In this document: positions 34,850-44,159 of the stretch, one piece after another
Layout: each line of letters begins with the position of its first letter
Numbering within the stretch: position 1 is the first letter of the stretch
DNA from: Caldilineaceae bacterium
GTDB lineage: Bacteria > Chloroflexota > Anaerolineae > Caldilineales > Caldilineaceae
Direction of reading: 5' to 3'
Assembly (NCBI GenBank): GCA_022821545.1
Contig: JAJEDJ010000038.1
Span: 1-64,000, forward strand
DNA length: 64,000 nucleotides
Translations under genes and position numbers: made by a program
The notes under the pieces: generated by a model
Seen by the model: only the letters and a program-made list of their open reading frames with translations
Database searches by the model: none
Told to the model about the DNA's origin: nothing

Positions 34850-34878
34850 TTGACATGTTGGCAGCTTGTTGTGATACA
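34850..34878 (+). promoter_or_regulatory. Possible second promoter for ABC locus 2
   Basis: TTGACA (34850-34855), 17 bp, GATACA (34873-34878). The -35 is perfect but the -10 is weak. Confidence 0.3.
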
Positions 34879-34979
34879 AGATTCCGTCTGTTCTGGTTGT
34901 TCCAGGACCCTGCAGACGAACGGATCGACTCCATTGGATTAGGCGTAGTTCCAACCAAAATGGGAAGGAGAACCCTATC

Positions 34980-36365
34980 ATGCGATCACAGATCAGTCGT
35001 CGACAGCTATTGCAGATTCTCGGCGCAGGAACGGCGGGGGCCGCCCTGACCGCCTGCGTGCCTGCGGCGCCCGCCGCCGCCCCCGCTGACGATGCTATGG
35101 CCGAACCGGAAGGATTCGACTGGCAGCGCCACGCCGGTACTGAGCTGCGCTACGTCGGCGAGACGCAGCCGCTGAGCGACCACGTGCTGTCGATTTTGCC
35201 CCAGTTTGAAGAGATGACCGGCATCAAGGTGAACACCGAGATTCTCCCCTGGGCCCAGATGGTCCAGAAGATCCGCGTCGAGCTGATGGCCAGCAACGAG
35301 GACATGGACGTCTTCCAGCTGCCGGCCGGCGCCGAGGAGAGGAACGTCTGGTACGATGCCGGCTGGCTGAATGACATCGGCCCCTGGGTCGACGACCCCA
35401 ACATGACCCACGAGGACTACGACCTGTGGGAGGACATGGGGCGCGACTACCTCATTGCCGGCTACTCCTCGCGGGGCAGCCTGGTCTCCGTGCCGATGCA
35501 GATGAGCGCCATGATCGGCTACTACCGCAAGGACCTGTTCGAAGAATACGGCATCGACGGGCCGCCAACCACATTTGAAGAGCTCGAAGCTGCCGCCGCA
35601 ACCGTTCAGGAGCAGAGCGGCGGCGACGTATTCGGCATCACCATGCGCGGCAAGCCGCCTGTGCCGACCTCCGTCTTCAAAGGCTTCCTGGGCGGTATGG
35701 GCATCATGTGGGAGGACGATGACGGCGTGCCCCTGATGGATTCCGAGGAGGCGATCGCCGCCTTTGACTTCTACGGCAAACTGCTGCGCCTCTACGGACC
35801 CCCCGGCTCACCCAACATCGACCATGTCGGCGCGGTCAACATCTTCAGCCAGGGCAAGGCCGGAATGATCATCGACGACGCCGTCTTCCGCAAGGACTTC
35901 CAGGACCCGAGCAAGTCGACGGTGGCCGGCAATATCGGATACTTCCTGATGCCGGCAGGTCCCAACGGCCAGAGGGCGTCGGCCGGCGGCTGGAGCATCA
36001 CGGTCGGCGGCCTCTCGCAGAAGAAAGAGGCGAGCTGGTACCTGCTCCAGTTCATTTCGAACAAGGAGAGCATGCTCAAGTACGTACTCGACGGGGGCGC
36101 AGTCCCGAGGCGCTCGCCCTATGATACCGAGGCCTACAAGACGCAGGCGACGCAGGACGACCTGGACTTCGTGCAGGTGTTGCTCGATTCGCGGGCCATC
36201 GGCGACTTTTCGCCGCCGGCCCCGCCGTCGATCATCAACCTGATGCGGGCGCGCGAGTCGATCGCACAGGTGATCGTCACCTCGATCGAGGGCGGCGATG
36301 TGGTCGCTGCGGCGCAGCAGAGCCAGCAGGAACTCCTGGAAATGTTGGAAGAGCAGGAGGAGTAA
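34980..36365 (+). CDS. ABC sugar solute-binding lipoprotein, family 1
   Basis: 461 residues; the ATG at 34980 is preceded by GGAAGGAG. Tat motif SRRQLLQ and lipobox LTAC (Cys26). The mature domain has typical landmarks: LPQFEEMTGIKVNTEILPW, MSAMIGYYRKDLFEEYG (the AxYYNKxLF-like hinge), FSQGKAGMIIDDAVF and PNGQRASAGGWSITVG. The C-terminus is acidic (EMLEEQEE). It is followed by a strong stem-loop and then by its two permeases; no enzyme genes are in this locus, so the sugar cannot be guessed. Confidence 0.9.
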   Translation: MRSQISRRQLLQILGAGTAGAALTACVPAAPAAAPADDAMAEPEGFDWQRHAGTELRYVGETQPLSDHVLSILPQFEEMTGIKVNTEILPWAQMVQKIRVELMASNEDMDVFQLPAGAEERNVWYDAGWLNDIGPWVDDPNMTHEDYDLWEDMGRDYLIAGYSSRGSLVSVPMQMSAMIGYYRKDLFEEYGIDGPPTTFEELEAAAATVQEQSGGDVFGITMRGKPPVPTSVFKGFLGGMGIMWEDDDGVPLMDSEEAIAAFDFYGKLLRLYGPPGSPNIDHVGAVNIFSQGKAGMIIDDAVFRKDFQDPSKSTVAGNIGYFLMPAGPNGQRASAGGWSITVGGLSQKKEASWYLLQFISNKESMLKYVLDGGAVPRRSPYDTEAYKTQATQDDLDFVQVLLDSRAIGDFSPPAPPSIINLMRARESIAQVIVTSIEGGDVVAAAQQSQQELLEMLEEQEE

Positions 36366-36378
36366 GCAGGAATCCGGT

Positions 36379-36404
36379 GGCCGGCGGCGCGCTTGCCGCC
36401 GGCC
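36379..36404 (+). terminator. GC-rich stem-loop between SBP and permease genes
   Basis: GGCCGGCGGC (36379-36388) and GCCGCCGGCC (36395-36404) are perfectly complementary around a 6-nt loop. It starts 13 nt after the SBP stop. The tail is only weakly T-rich, so an attenuating or message-stabilising role is likely. Confidence 0.65.
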
Positions 36405-36431
36405 GCTTTCAGTTTGCAAAGCGAGTTGCCT

Positions 36432-37445
36432 ATGCAGCGGCAAGCAGGGCCGAATTCAGAGCAGACTGGCCGGGCTGCCGGCAGTTCCCCTGGGCATCCC
36501 CTCGAGAATGGCGGCGCCGGCCACGAAGATCAGGAGTCAGGGCGGGCCAGGCCCCCGAGCCTGTTAGGGCGTGCCTTCGCCCTGATCGACCGCAACCTGG
36601 CATACGTTCTGCCCGCGCCGGCGGCCATCGTGATCCTGCTTCTGATGGGCTACCCCTTCTTTTACACCGTTTCACTGAGCCTGCAGCGGGTCAACGTCAC
36701 CATGACCCGCTTCACCTTTGTGGGCCTGGAAAACCTGGTCGAGGTCCTGACTGACGACGTCAGGTTTCTGAACGCCCTCTGGATCACGCTCTACTTCACC
36801 GTGGCCAGCCTCATGCTGGAACTGGTCCTGGCGATGATTATGGCGCTGGTGCTCAACCGGACCTTCCGCGGTCTGGGCGTCATCCGCACGCTCTTCCTGC
36901 TGCCCCTGGTCGCGACGCCGACTGCCACTTCGGTGATCTGGCTGATCATGATGGAACCCTCCATCGGCATCCTCAACCATTTCCTGGAGGTCGTGGGGCT
37001 GCCGCGCAGCCTGTGGGTGGCCGGCGATACGTCCGTGGTGCCCAGCCTTGTCTGGATCAACGCCTGGCACGGCGTCCCCTTCGTGATGCTGATCCTGCTG
37101 GCGGGGCTGCGCTCGCTGCCGACCGAGCCGTTCGAGGCCGCGCGCATCGACGGGGCCAGCAAGTTGCAGGAGTTCTTCCAGATCACCCTGCCCCTGCTCA
37201 AAGGGGCGATCGTCGTCGCCATGCTCTTCAGGGCGATCGATACCCTCAAAGTATTCGACGCCATCTGGATCATGACGGCCGGCGGGCCGGGCAGAAGGAG
37301 TGAAACGCTGCATATCTACTCCTACCTGACCGCCTTCGAGTTCTATGACCTTGGCTATGGCTCGGCCGTGATCCTCGTCTTCATGGTGATCATCCTGGTC
37401 ATCAGCGCGGTCCTGATCCGATTGCGGCAGCGGGCATGGCTCTGA
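36432..37445 (+). CDS. Sugar ABC transporter permease, MalF/UgpA type
   Basis: 337 residues from the ATG at 36432. An in-frame TTG at 36393 lies inside the stem-loop and is a poor start. A polar N-terminus of about 45 residues (many Gly, Gln, Pro) precedes the first membrane segment AYVLPAPAAIVILLLMGYPFFYTVSLSLQRV. The EAA loop is FEAARIDGASKLQEFFQITLPLLKG. Partner of the next gene. Confidence 0.9.
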   Translation: MQRQAGPNSEQTGRAAGSSPGHPLENGGAGHEDQESGRARPPSLLGRAFALIDRNLAYVLPAPAAIVILLLMGYPFFYTVSLSLQRVNVTMTRFTFVGLENLVEVLTDDVRFLNALWITLYFTVASLMLELVLAMIMALVLNRTFRGLGVIRTLFLLPLVATPTATSVIWLIMMEPSIGILNHFLEVVGLPRSLWVAGDTSVVPSLVWINAWHGVPFVMLILLAGLRSLPTEPFEAARIDGASKLQEFFQITLPLLKGAIVVAMLFRAIDTLKVFDAIWIMTAGGPGRRSETLHIYSYLTAFEFYDLGYGSAVILVFMVIILVISAVLIRLRQRAWL

Positions 37446-37470
37446 ACCACCAAACTACCGGGCACATAAC

Positions 37471-38331
37471 ATGAACAGACTTTCTCTCAGGCCACCGCTC
37501 AGGCCACTGGGTATGAGGCAAACGAGACGGATTCAGGACTCACTGTTCTGGATCATCCTGGCAATTTTTCTGGTCTTCTTTCTGTTTATCTTTGTCTGGA
37601 TGTTCGTCTCCTCGTTCAAGCCGAACCTGCTGATCGTCAGCGACCCGCCTGTCTGGTTCTTCACCCCGACGTTGGCCCACTACAGCGAGGTCTTTGAGCG
37701 CAATCCCTTTGCTACCTACCTCTTCAACAGCCTGACGATCGCCGTCAGCTCTGTGGCCCTTTCGCTCATTGTCGGGCTGCCGGCCGCCTACAGCATCGCC
37801 AAGTACAAGCAGGACGGCCTGGCCCTCGCGCTGCTGGTCGTCCGCATGCTGCCCGGGATAACCTTCCTCGTTCCCCTCTTCATCGTGTACAAGCGGCTGG
37901 GCCTGTTGGACTCGCACGCAGGCATCGTGATCACCCACATTCTGACCGTGTTGCCGCTGATCATGTGGGTCATGATCGGCTTCTTTGAAGACGTGCCCAG
38001 CGAGCTTCTCGACGCCGCCCTGATCGACGGCTGTTCGCAGCTGGGCACCATGGTCCGCGTCATGATCCCGCTCAGCCTGCCCGGCATCACCGCTGTGGCG
38101 ATCCTCAGCTTCATCTCCTCGTGGAACAACTTCATCTTTGTGCTCATCCTGGGCGGCTCGAAGACCATGACGCTGCCGCTGGCCGTATATAACTTCCTCA
38201 CCTACGGCCAGGTGAATTGGGGCGCGCTCTGCGCGGCGGCTACGGTCGTCACGCTGCCGGTGCTGCTGCTCGCGCTTGTCGTACAGCGCTTCCTGGCCGG
38301 CGGGCTGACGATGGGCGCCATTAAGGGGTAA
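37471..38331 (+). CDS. Sugar ABC transporter permease, MalG/UgpE type
   Basis: 286 residues. Membrane segments begin LFWIILAIFLVFFLFIFVWMFVSSF; the EAA loop is LDAALIDGCSQLGTMVRVMIPLSL and the ending GGLTMGAIKG is typical. Last gene of locus 2; the SBP gene of locus 3 starts 134 bp later. Confidence 0.92.
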   Translation: MNRLSLRPPLRPLGMRQTRRIQDSLFWIILAIFLVFFLFIFVWMFVSSFKPNLLIVSDPPVWFFTPTLAHYSEVFERNPFATYLFNSLTIAVSSVALSLIVGLPAAYSIAKYKQDGLALALLVVRMLPGITFLVPLFIVYKRLGLLDSHAGIVITHILTVLPLIMWVMIGFFEDVPSELLDAALIDGCSQLGTMVRVMIPLSLPGITAVAILSFISSWNNFIFVLILGGSKTMTLPLAVYNFLTYGQVNWGALCAAATVVTLPVLLLALVVQRFLAGGLTMGAIKG

Positions 38332-38352
38332 GCGCCGCCCGAGCTGAAAACC

Positions 38353-38380
38353 TTGTTATGCCATATATCATGCGTACAGT
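38353..38380 (+). promoter_or_regulatory. Weak candidate promoter for ABC locus 3
   Basis: TTGTTA (38353-38358), 16 bp, TACAGT (38375-38380), each 4 of 6 to consensus; about 79 nt of leader before the ATG at 38466. Confidence 0.3.
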
Positions 38381-38406
38381 ACACTCTGACTACGAATCGC
38401 ATCAAT

Positions 38407-38432
38407 GCAATCGAGTGCAGCAATCGAGTGCA
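38407..38432. repeat. Exact 13-bp tandem duplication
   Basis: GCAATCGAGTGCA repeated without gap (38407-38419, 38420-38432) in the leader of the locus-3 SBP gene. Confidence 0.9.
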
Positions 38433-38465
38433 GCATTCACAGCTGGTCAGCAAAGGAGAAGACCG

Positions 38466-39866
38466 ATGGCAGCGAAGAGAAGAATGAGCCGGCGGGAATT
38501 CTTGTGGGCATCCGCGATCGGATCTGCCGGCGTTGTGGCGGCCGCGTGTCAGCCGGCCGTGCCGGCAACCGGTATGGCGGACGAAAGTGACGCCGCCGCG
38601 CCGGCCATGGAGGCGGTCGAAATCCGTTTCAGCCACTGGCACGGCGGATTCTGGGACCCGATTCGCGACGGCATAGGCGAGGAGCACCCGGAGATCACCG
38701 CGATCAGCGAATCGACGCCCTGGGGTGAATACTCGACCAAGCTCCTCACGCAGATGGTTGGCGGCGTGGCGCCGGATGTTGTCATGGTGGACAGCTACTG
38801 GCAGGGCGAGTGGTTCAAGGTCCTTCTGCCTCTGGATGACGCGCTCGACGCCCACGGCGTGGACAACAGCAAGTGGGACGCCGACCCGTGGATGCAGTGC
38901 GGCAACGATGGCAAGATCTATTCGCTCTCGCAGATCTACTGCCCCAACTGGCAGCTGGTGGTAAACAGGACGCTCGCCGAGCAGGAGGGCATCGACCTGC
39001 CCGATTGGGGCGACGACGGGCCCGCCGAGAACTACGACGAGTGGCGCTGGGACGATCTGGTCGAGCTCCTCAAGGCGACGACCAAGGTCAACGCCGATGG
39101 TGAAGTGGAACAGTGGGGTCTCGCCAACAGCACCGCGCGTTTCGGCGCCGCGTCGCTCTACTTCATGTACAGCAACGGCGCCCAGGCATTGGACGATCTC
39201 TGGGGCTACAATGAGACCGAAGCGCTGATCGACTCCGAGGAGTCGGTGCAGGCGTTGCAGGACTATATCGACCTGACCCTGGTGGACAAGGTTGCCCCCA
39301 CGCCGGCCGAGGCCCAGGCCGTTCAGGGCGGCCTGTTCAATTCCGGCAAGGCCTTCTGCACAATCCGACACCCGGGTGTTGGAGATCAGCGGGTCAACCA
39401 GGAAGCGTTCGGTCTGCTGTTCATGCCTGTTCCCTGGCGCGAGCACCGCGTCCAGTTGATGGGAACCAACTCGTGGGGCGTGTGGAGTGGAGGCGAAAAC
39501 ACCGACGCCTCCTCGACCTTTGCCATCTGGGCCACCACGAGCGATACGATCAGCGACTGGATTACGCCCAACATCAATCTCACCGGATACGATATGCGCA
39601 GCGCCATCGACAAACTTCCTGCTCTGCCGGAAGGCTGGATGCGGCGCTTCTACGAAGTCTTCCTGAGCCGCGACGAACGCTTTACGACACATCCGTCAGC
39701 AGCGGAGAATGTACTGTGGATGCCTCGATGGTATGGCCGTAAGGCCCGCTTCTTCTCCGATACGGTGCGGCGCGAATATGACAAGGTCTTCCTGGGCGAG
39801 AAGACGATGCAGGAGGCCATGTCGGACGCCAAGGTGGAGATTGACGCCGCGCTGGCCGAAGGTTAA
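38466..39866 (+). CDS. ABC sugar solute-binding lipoprotein, family 1
   Basis: 466 residues from the ATG at 38466 (AAGGAGAA upstream; an open frame extends back to 38358 without a ribosome site). Tat motif MSRREFLWASA and lipobox AAAC (Cys28). Mature-domain landmarks: KLLTQMVGGVAPDVVMVD, NWQLVVNRTLAEQEG, EQWGLANSTARFG and LMGTNSWGVWSGGENTDA. It binds the substrate of locus 3, where an epimerase and an amidohydrolase accompany the permeases, suggesting a sugar, sugar lactone or related carboxylated compound. Confidence 0.9.
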   Translation: MAAKRRMSRREFLWASAIGSAGVVAAACQPAVPATGMADESDAAAPAMEAVEIRFSHWHGGFWDPIRDGIGEEHPEITAISESTPWGEYSTKLLTQMVGGVAPDVVMVDSYWQGEWFKVLLPLDDALDAHGVDNSKWDADPWMQCGNDGKIYSLSQIYCPNWQLVVNRTLAEQEGIDLPDWGDDGPAENYDEWRWDDLVELLKATTKVNADGEVEQWGLANSTARFGAASLYFMYSNGAQALDDLWGYNETEALIDSEESVQALQDYIDLTLVDKVAPTPAEAQAVQGGLFNSGKAFCTIRHPGVGDQRVNQEAFGLLFMPVPWREHRVQLMGTNSWGVWSGGENTDASSTFAIWATTSDTISDWITPNINLTGYDMRSAIDKLPALPEGWMRRFYEVFLSRDERFTTHPSAAENVLWMPRWYGRKARFFSDTVRREYDKVFLGEKTMQEAMSDAKVEIDAALAEG

Positions 39867-39890
39867 CCACAGTAGGCTGTGACCGTTACC

Positions 39891-39930
39891 CGGCGGCCGG
39901 CGCTTCCGGCCGGGGCGCTTCCGGCCGCCG
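39891..39930 (+). terminator. GC-rich stem-loop after the locus-3 SBP gene
   Basis: CGGCGGCCGG (39891-39900) pairs perfectly with CCGGCCGCCG (39921-39930). The 20-nt loop contains CGCTTCCGGCCG once, and the motif recurs across the right arm (39917-39928), so alternative pairings exist. It starts 24 nt after the SBP stop. Confidence 0.6.
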
Positions 39931-39995
39931 GCCAATCCTCAGTCTGACCAATTTCGTCCGGTTCGGTCACACGGCACAGGCGGTCAAACCGGCAG

Positions 39996-40919
39996 ATGAA
40001 CGTACTGGTTACCGGCGGCAGCGGCAAGATCGGTGGGTACGTCCTGCGCGAGCTTCTGTCCGCCGGTCACACGCTTTCAAACTTCAGTCAGACCACCCCG
40101 CTCGTCGAGCAGGTGCGGCATATCCAGGGCGACGTTACCGACCTGGAGCAGATGCGGCGGGCCTGCCGGGATCAGGACGCCGTCGTCCATCTGGCCGCGG
40201 TGCCGGGGCCTGGCATCACCACGCCCGAGCGGCTGATGTACGTCAACGACCGCGGCGTCTATAACGTCCTGGAGGCCGCGGTGGCCGCCGGGGCGCAGAA
40301 GGTCGTCTTCGGCTCCTCCAAGGAGGCGATGAATACCGATTACCGGCGTTTCGACACGCGGCCGCGCTACTTCCCGATCGATGAAGAGCACCCGGCCCAG
40401 CCCCGCAACGAATATGGGATCAGCAAGCTGATCAACGAGATCACCTGTAAACGGTTCACCGAGGCCTACGGCATCCGCACCATCAGCCTGCGCATCAATC
40501 ACAACTGGTATCTGGACAGGGCCGGCGCCGCAGTCGCGGTGCGGTCGGGCTGGAACCGCGAGCGCACTGTCGAAGAGCAGTGGGAGGGCTACCGGCGTTA
40601 CATTGTCGACTCCGACCGGGGCAGCTCCAATCTGTGGACGGTCACCGACGCACGCGATGCGGCGAGAGCGTTCAGGCTGGCTGTGGAAAACGACTCGATC
40701 GGGCACGAGGTCTTCCTGATCAACGGCGCGGACACCTGCTCCCTCGAAAAGAGCCCGGTCCTCGCCGCCCGCCACTATGACGGTGTTCCCCTGCGCCGCC
40801 CGCTGACCGGTTTCGACAGCTTTGTCTCCACTGCCAAGGCGCGCAATCTGCTGGGTTACGAGCCTGTATACACGTGGCGCCAGAGCGAGTTTCGGGAATG
40901 GATGGAGGAACAGCCGTGA
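39996..40919 (+). CDS. NAD(P)-dependent epimerase/dehydrogenase (extended SDR)
   Basis: 307 residues. Rossmann motif VTGGSGKIGGYVL; VVHLAAVPGPG after beta4; catalytic Tyr-x-x-x-Lys in NEYGISKLINE, with the Ser in VVFGSSKEAM. This form resembles uronate dehydrogenase-like and UDP-sugar epimerase-like SDRs. It lies between an SBP and its permeases, an unusual place for an enzyme, and overlaps the next permease start by GTGA, so its expression is tied to transport. Possible role: first oxidation of the imported sugar or uronate. Confidence 0.83.
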   Translation: MNVLVTGGSGKIGGYVLRELLSAGHTLSNFSQTTPLVEQVRHIQGDVTDLEQMRRACRDQDAVVHLAAVPGPGITTPERLMYVNDRGVYNVLEAAVAAGAQKVVFGSSKEAMNTDYRRFDTRPRYFPIDEEHPAQPRNEYGISKLINEITCKRFTEAYGIRTISLRINHNWYLDRAGAAVAVRSGWNRERTVEEQWEGYRRYIVDSDRGSSNLWTVTDARDAARAFRLAVENDSIGHEVFLINGADTCSLEKSPVLAARHYDGVPLRRPLTGFDSFVSTAKARNLLGYEPVYTWRQSEFREWMEEQP

Positions 40920-41851
40920 GCGCAGCAACGCCCGCCGCCGCTAACGGACGCAAACGACGGATGTCCCGCTTGCGCCTGCGCGAGGCGATTGACGGCTACA
41001 TCTGCATCGCCCCCTGGGTGCTCGGCTTCATCATCTTTACCGCCTTCCCCATCGTCGCCTCATTCGTGCTCTCCTTCAGCCGTTACACGATCCTCGATCC
41101 ACCCCGCTTTGTCGGCCTGGACAACTATACAAAGATGGTGAGCGGAGACCCCTTGTTCTGGCAGTCGCTCAAGGTGACGGTGATCTACACAATCCTCCTG
41201 GTCCCGCTTGGCACAGTCGGCGGCTATTTGCTGGCGCTGCTGCTCAACCAGGCTGTGAAAGGGCTTAGCTTCTTCCGCACCGTCTTCTACCTGCCCGTGG
41301 TAACGCCGGCCATCGCCACCTCCTATCTGTTCGCCTGGATGCTCAACCCGGAGATCGGTCTGGTCAACAACTTTCTGGCCGGCATCGACATCCAGGGGCC
41401 GCCATGGTTCACGTCACGCGAGTGGGTGATCCCCAGCTTCATCATTATGAGCCTGTGGGGGCTGGGGGGCAACATGATACTCTATCTCGCCGGTCTGCAA
41501 GGGGTGCCGACCGTGCTCTACGAGGCGGCGATGCTCGACGGAGCCGGCGCGTGGGCCAAATTTCGCAACGTGACCCTGCCCATGACCTCGCCCGTCATCT
41601 TTTTCACCTTTCTCACCGGCATGATCGGCACCTTCCAGGTGTTCACCGGCGCCTATGTCATCACCGAGGGCGGCCCGGCCGACGCTTCCCTCTTCTACAT
41701 TCTCTATCTCTACCAGAACGCCTGGAACTATCTCAAGATGGGCTACGCGGCCGGCCTGGCCTGGGTCCTCTTCGCCATCATATTTGTGTTGACGCTCATT
41801 TCGCTGCGCGTTTCGGGACGGTATGTATACTACGAGGGCGCGGTCAGGTAG
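40916..41851 (+). CDS. Sugar ABC transporter permease, MalF/UgpA type
   Basis: 311 residues from GTG 40916, which overlaps the epimerase stop by 4 nt; a start further upstream would overlap the epimerase more deeply. Membrane segments begin YICIAPWVLGFIIFTAFPIVASFVLSF; the EAA loop is YEAAMLDGAGAWAKFRNVTLPMTS. The Arg/Lys-rich N-terminus (NGRKRRMSRLRLRE) fits an inside-facing end. Confidence 0.9.
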   Translation: MSAATPAAANGRKRRMSRLRLREAIDGYICIAPWVLGFIIFTAFPIVASFVLSFSRYTILDPPRFVGLDNYTKMVSGDPLFWQSLKVTVIYTILLVPLGTVGGYLLALLLNQAVKGLSFFRTVFYLPVVTPAIATSYLFAWMLNPEIGLVNNFLAGIDIQGPPWFTSREWVIPSFIIMSLWGLGGNMILYLAGLQGVPTVLYEAAMLDGAGAWAKFRNVTLPMTSPVIFFTFLTGMIGTFQVFTGAYVITEGGPADASLFYILYLYQNAWNYLKMGYAAGLAWVLFAIIFVLTLISLRVSGRYVYYEGAVR

Positions 41852-41895
41852 TCCTAGGAAGGCTTGAGCCGGGAGGCAGGTAAGGCGCGACTACA

Positions 41896-42810
41896 ATGGC
41901 AACCATGACACGAAGCGGCACGCAAAGCGGGCGGATGGGCGGCTGGTTGCAGCGCATTGGCAAAAGGCAACTGGTCAGTCAGGTCCTGGTCTACATCCTG
42001 TTGCTCGCGGTCGGCTTTATGCTGGCCGTCCCCTTCATCTGGCTGGTCTCCAGCTCGCTCAAGACCGAGACGGACGCCTTCGCCATTCCGCCGACTTTCA
42101 TCCCCAATCCGGTCGAGTGGGGCAACTACGTTACGGGGCTGACCGATTTCCCCTTCGTTCGCTCCACCATGAACACGATGATCATCGTGGTGTGGGTGAT
42201 GGTGGGGACGGTGCTGAGCGCCAGCCTGGTTGCCTATGGCTTCGCGCGCGTGCGCTTTCCCGGGCGCACCGCCCTCTTCATCCTGGTGCTGAGCACCATG
42301 ATGATTCCATCGCACGTCACGCTGATTCCGCAGTACCTGCTCTTTCGCGAGCTGAAATGGCTGGACTCGTTCAAGCCGCTGATCGTGCCCAGTTTTTTCG
42401 GGGGCGGCGCTTTCTATATCTTCCTGCTGCGGCAGTTTTTCTTGACGATCCCGTTGGACTACGACGACGCGGCGCGCATCGACGGCTGCGGCACCTTCGC
42501 TATCTTTTGGCGCATCATCCTGCCCCTGTCGAAACCTGCCCTGGGCACGATGGCGATCTTCACCTTTATGAGCCAGTGGAACGCCTTTTTTGAGCCGCTG
42601 ATCTACCTGAACCGTTTCGAAACGCAGCCGCTGGCCGTGGCCCTGACCACCTGGGTGCAGACCGCACACGGCTCCACTTCCATGCACTACGTTCCCTGGG
42701 TGGCGATCATGGCCGTTTCGACGCTGATCGCCCTGCCGCCCGTCGCGGTCTTCTTCTTCGCGCAACGGCACTTCATCCAGGGTGTTGTCGTGAGCGGGAT
42801 GAAGGGATAG
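41896..42810 (+). CDS. Sugar ABC transporter permease, MalG/UgpE type
   Basis: 304 residues. Membrane segments begin QVLVYILLLAVGFMLAVPFIWLVSSSL; the EAA loop is YDDAARIDGCGTFAIFWRIILPLSK and the ending is FIQGVVVSGMKG. Partner of the previous permease; the amidohydrolase gene follows after 47 bp. Confidence 0.92.
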   Translation: MATMTRSGTQSGRMGGWLQRIGKRQLVSQVLVYILLLAVGFMLAVPFIWLVSSSLKTETDAFAIPPTFIPNPVEWGNYVTGLTDFPFVRSTMNTMIIVVWVMVGTVLSASLVAYGFARVRFPGRTALFILVLSTMMIPSHVTLIPQYLLFRELKWLDSFKPLIVPSFFGGGAFYIFLLRQFFLTIPLDYDDAARIDGCGTFAIFWRIILPLSKPALGTMAIFTFMSQWNAFFEPLIYLNRFETQPLAVALTTWVQTAHGSTSMHYVPWVAIMAVSTLIALPPVAVFFFAQRHFIQGVVVSGMKG

Positions 42811-42857
42811 CGTTTTGCAGCCCGCGCCTTCCACTACATCAGTAGAGGAAACTGACT

Positions 42858-43946
42858 GTGATCATCGACGCCCATTTCCACATCTTTCCCCCGCTCGGCA
42901 GAGCATCCGTCGAGCAGGACCCGCTGCAGCCGCTGCGGATGAAGTTCTGGCAGTGTCACATGCGCGACAGCCGCCGCTTCCGCCGCAAAGCCGATGACGA
43001 ACCGGTGCCCGAGCCGTTCCTGCAGTGGGACTCGGATGACATCAACGAGATGCCGGAGGTCGGTTTTCGCATGGCCGACTTTGGCCGCGCCGAGATCACC
43101 GTTGACGGCGTCGACTACTACACGCAGGCCTATCCTCCCAGCCTGATCAACTGTGAAGCGCCGCCCGAGCGCATGATCGGCGAGATGGACCTCGTGGGCG
43201 TGGACATGGGTGTTCTCCAGCACGACCACATCTACGGCGCGCTGAACGAGTACTACGGCGAGCAGATGCGGCGCTTCCCCAACCGCTTCATTGGGCTGGC
43301 GCAGGTGCGGGAATGGGAGGCCGACCAGCCGGCCGAACATGAGCGCCTTGAGCGGGCCGTCTGCGAACATGGCCTCAAGGGTCTCTACTTCAGCGTGGAG
43401 CCGTTCGCGCTCAGCAACTACGCCGACCACCTCGACGACGCCAAATTCGAGCCGCTGTGGCAGAAGGTACGTGCGCTCGGCATCCCTGTCTGGTGGTATC
43501 TGCACAGCCGCCGGCGCGACCGCCTCGGCGGGTTCATGGAGCACGTGGCCGAGCTCGACCGCTGGGCCGCCGCGCATCCCGACATCCCCGCCGTGCTCAC
43601 GCATGGCATCGATACCTTCAGCATGAGGCGCGGCGAGGAGCGTTATCACGTCCCCGATGCCCTGATGACGCTGCTCAAGCGCCCGAACATGCACGTCGAA
43701 GTCCTGTTCTGCGCCTTCTGGCCGGAATACCCCTTCCCCGGCGCCCAGGAAAAAATCAGGCAGCTGCGCGACGAGATCGGCGTTCACAAGCTGTTGTGGG
43801 GGACGGACATGCCCTACTGCTCCGGCTCCTGGTGTACCTACAAGCAGGCCCTCGACTACATCCGTGTGCATTGCGACTTCCTTTCGCCCGCCGAGAAGGC
43901 CCTGATCCTCGGCGGAAACGCCGCCCGCATGTTCAATCTGCAGTGA
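42858..43946 (+). CDS. Amidohydrolase family 2 (metal-dependent TIM-barrel hydrolase/decarboxylase)
   Basis: 362 residues, start GTG 42858 after AGAGGAAAC. The metal site begins MIIDAHFHIF (His6-x-His8); further ligands are His249 (VLTHGID) and Asp317 (WGTDMPYCSGSW). This matches COG2159-type amidohydrolases, which hydrolyse lactones or decarboxylate aromatic and sugar-derived acids. In an operon with an SDR dehydrogenase, lactone hydrolysis after sugar oxidation is an attractive model. A conserved Cys pair near the end (YCSGSWCTY) is of unknown importance. Last gene of locus 3. Confidence 0.83.
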   Translation: MIIDAHFHIFPPLGRASVEQDPLQPLRMKFWQCHMRDSRRFRRKADDEPVPEPFLQWDSDDINEMPEVGFRMADFGRAEITVDGVDYYTQAYPPSLINCEAPPERMIGEMDLVGVDMGVLQHDHIYGALNEYYGEQMRRFPNRFIGLAQVREWEADQPAEHERLERAVCEHGLKGLYFSVEPFALSNYADHLDDAKFEPLWQKVRALGIPVWWYLHSRRRDRLGGFMEHVAELDRWAAAHPDIPAVLTHGIDTFSMRRGEERYHVPDALMTLLKRPNMHVEVLFCAFWPEYPFPGAQEKIRQLRDEIGVHKLLWGTDMPYCSGSWCTYKQALDYIRVHCDFLSPAEKALILGGNAARMFNLQ

Positions 43947-44012
43947 ATCGACGCTGCCCGGCGGCAGGAAGAAGTGGCGCCTGGACGTTGACCGCTGAAC
44001 AGATCCCCCACT

Positions 44013-44041
44013 CTGAAATCTCCCAAGTAATATGCTATAAT
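44013..44041 (+). promoter_or_regulatory. Extended -10 promoter for ABC locus 4
   Basis: TATAAT (44036-44041) preceded by TGC, an extended -10, with CTGAAA (44013-44018) at 17-bp spacing. The start would be near 44048, about 110 nt before the ATG at 44160. Confidence 0.55.
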
Positions 44042-44159
44042 TTGGCTTCGGATATCCGCTAACTCTCTTTCCCTTTGAGGCAAACTCTGTAAAGCACAAT
44101 CCCGGTTCAGACTCGTTTCCCTTGAAGCAGTGGGCCTGTATCCGCAAAGGAGGATCCAA

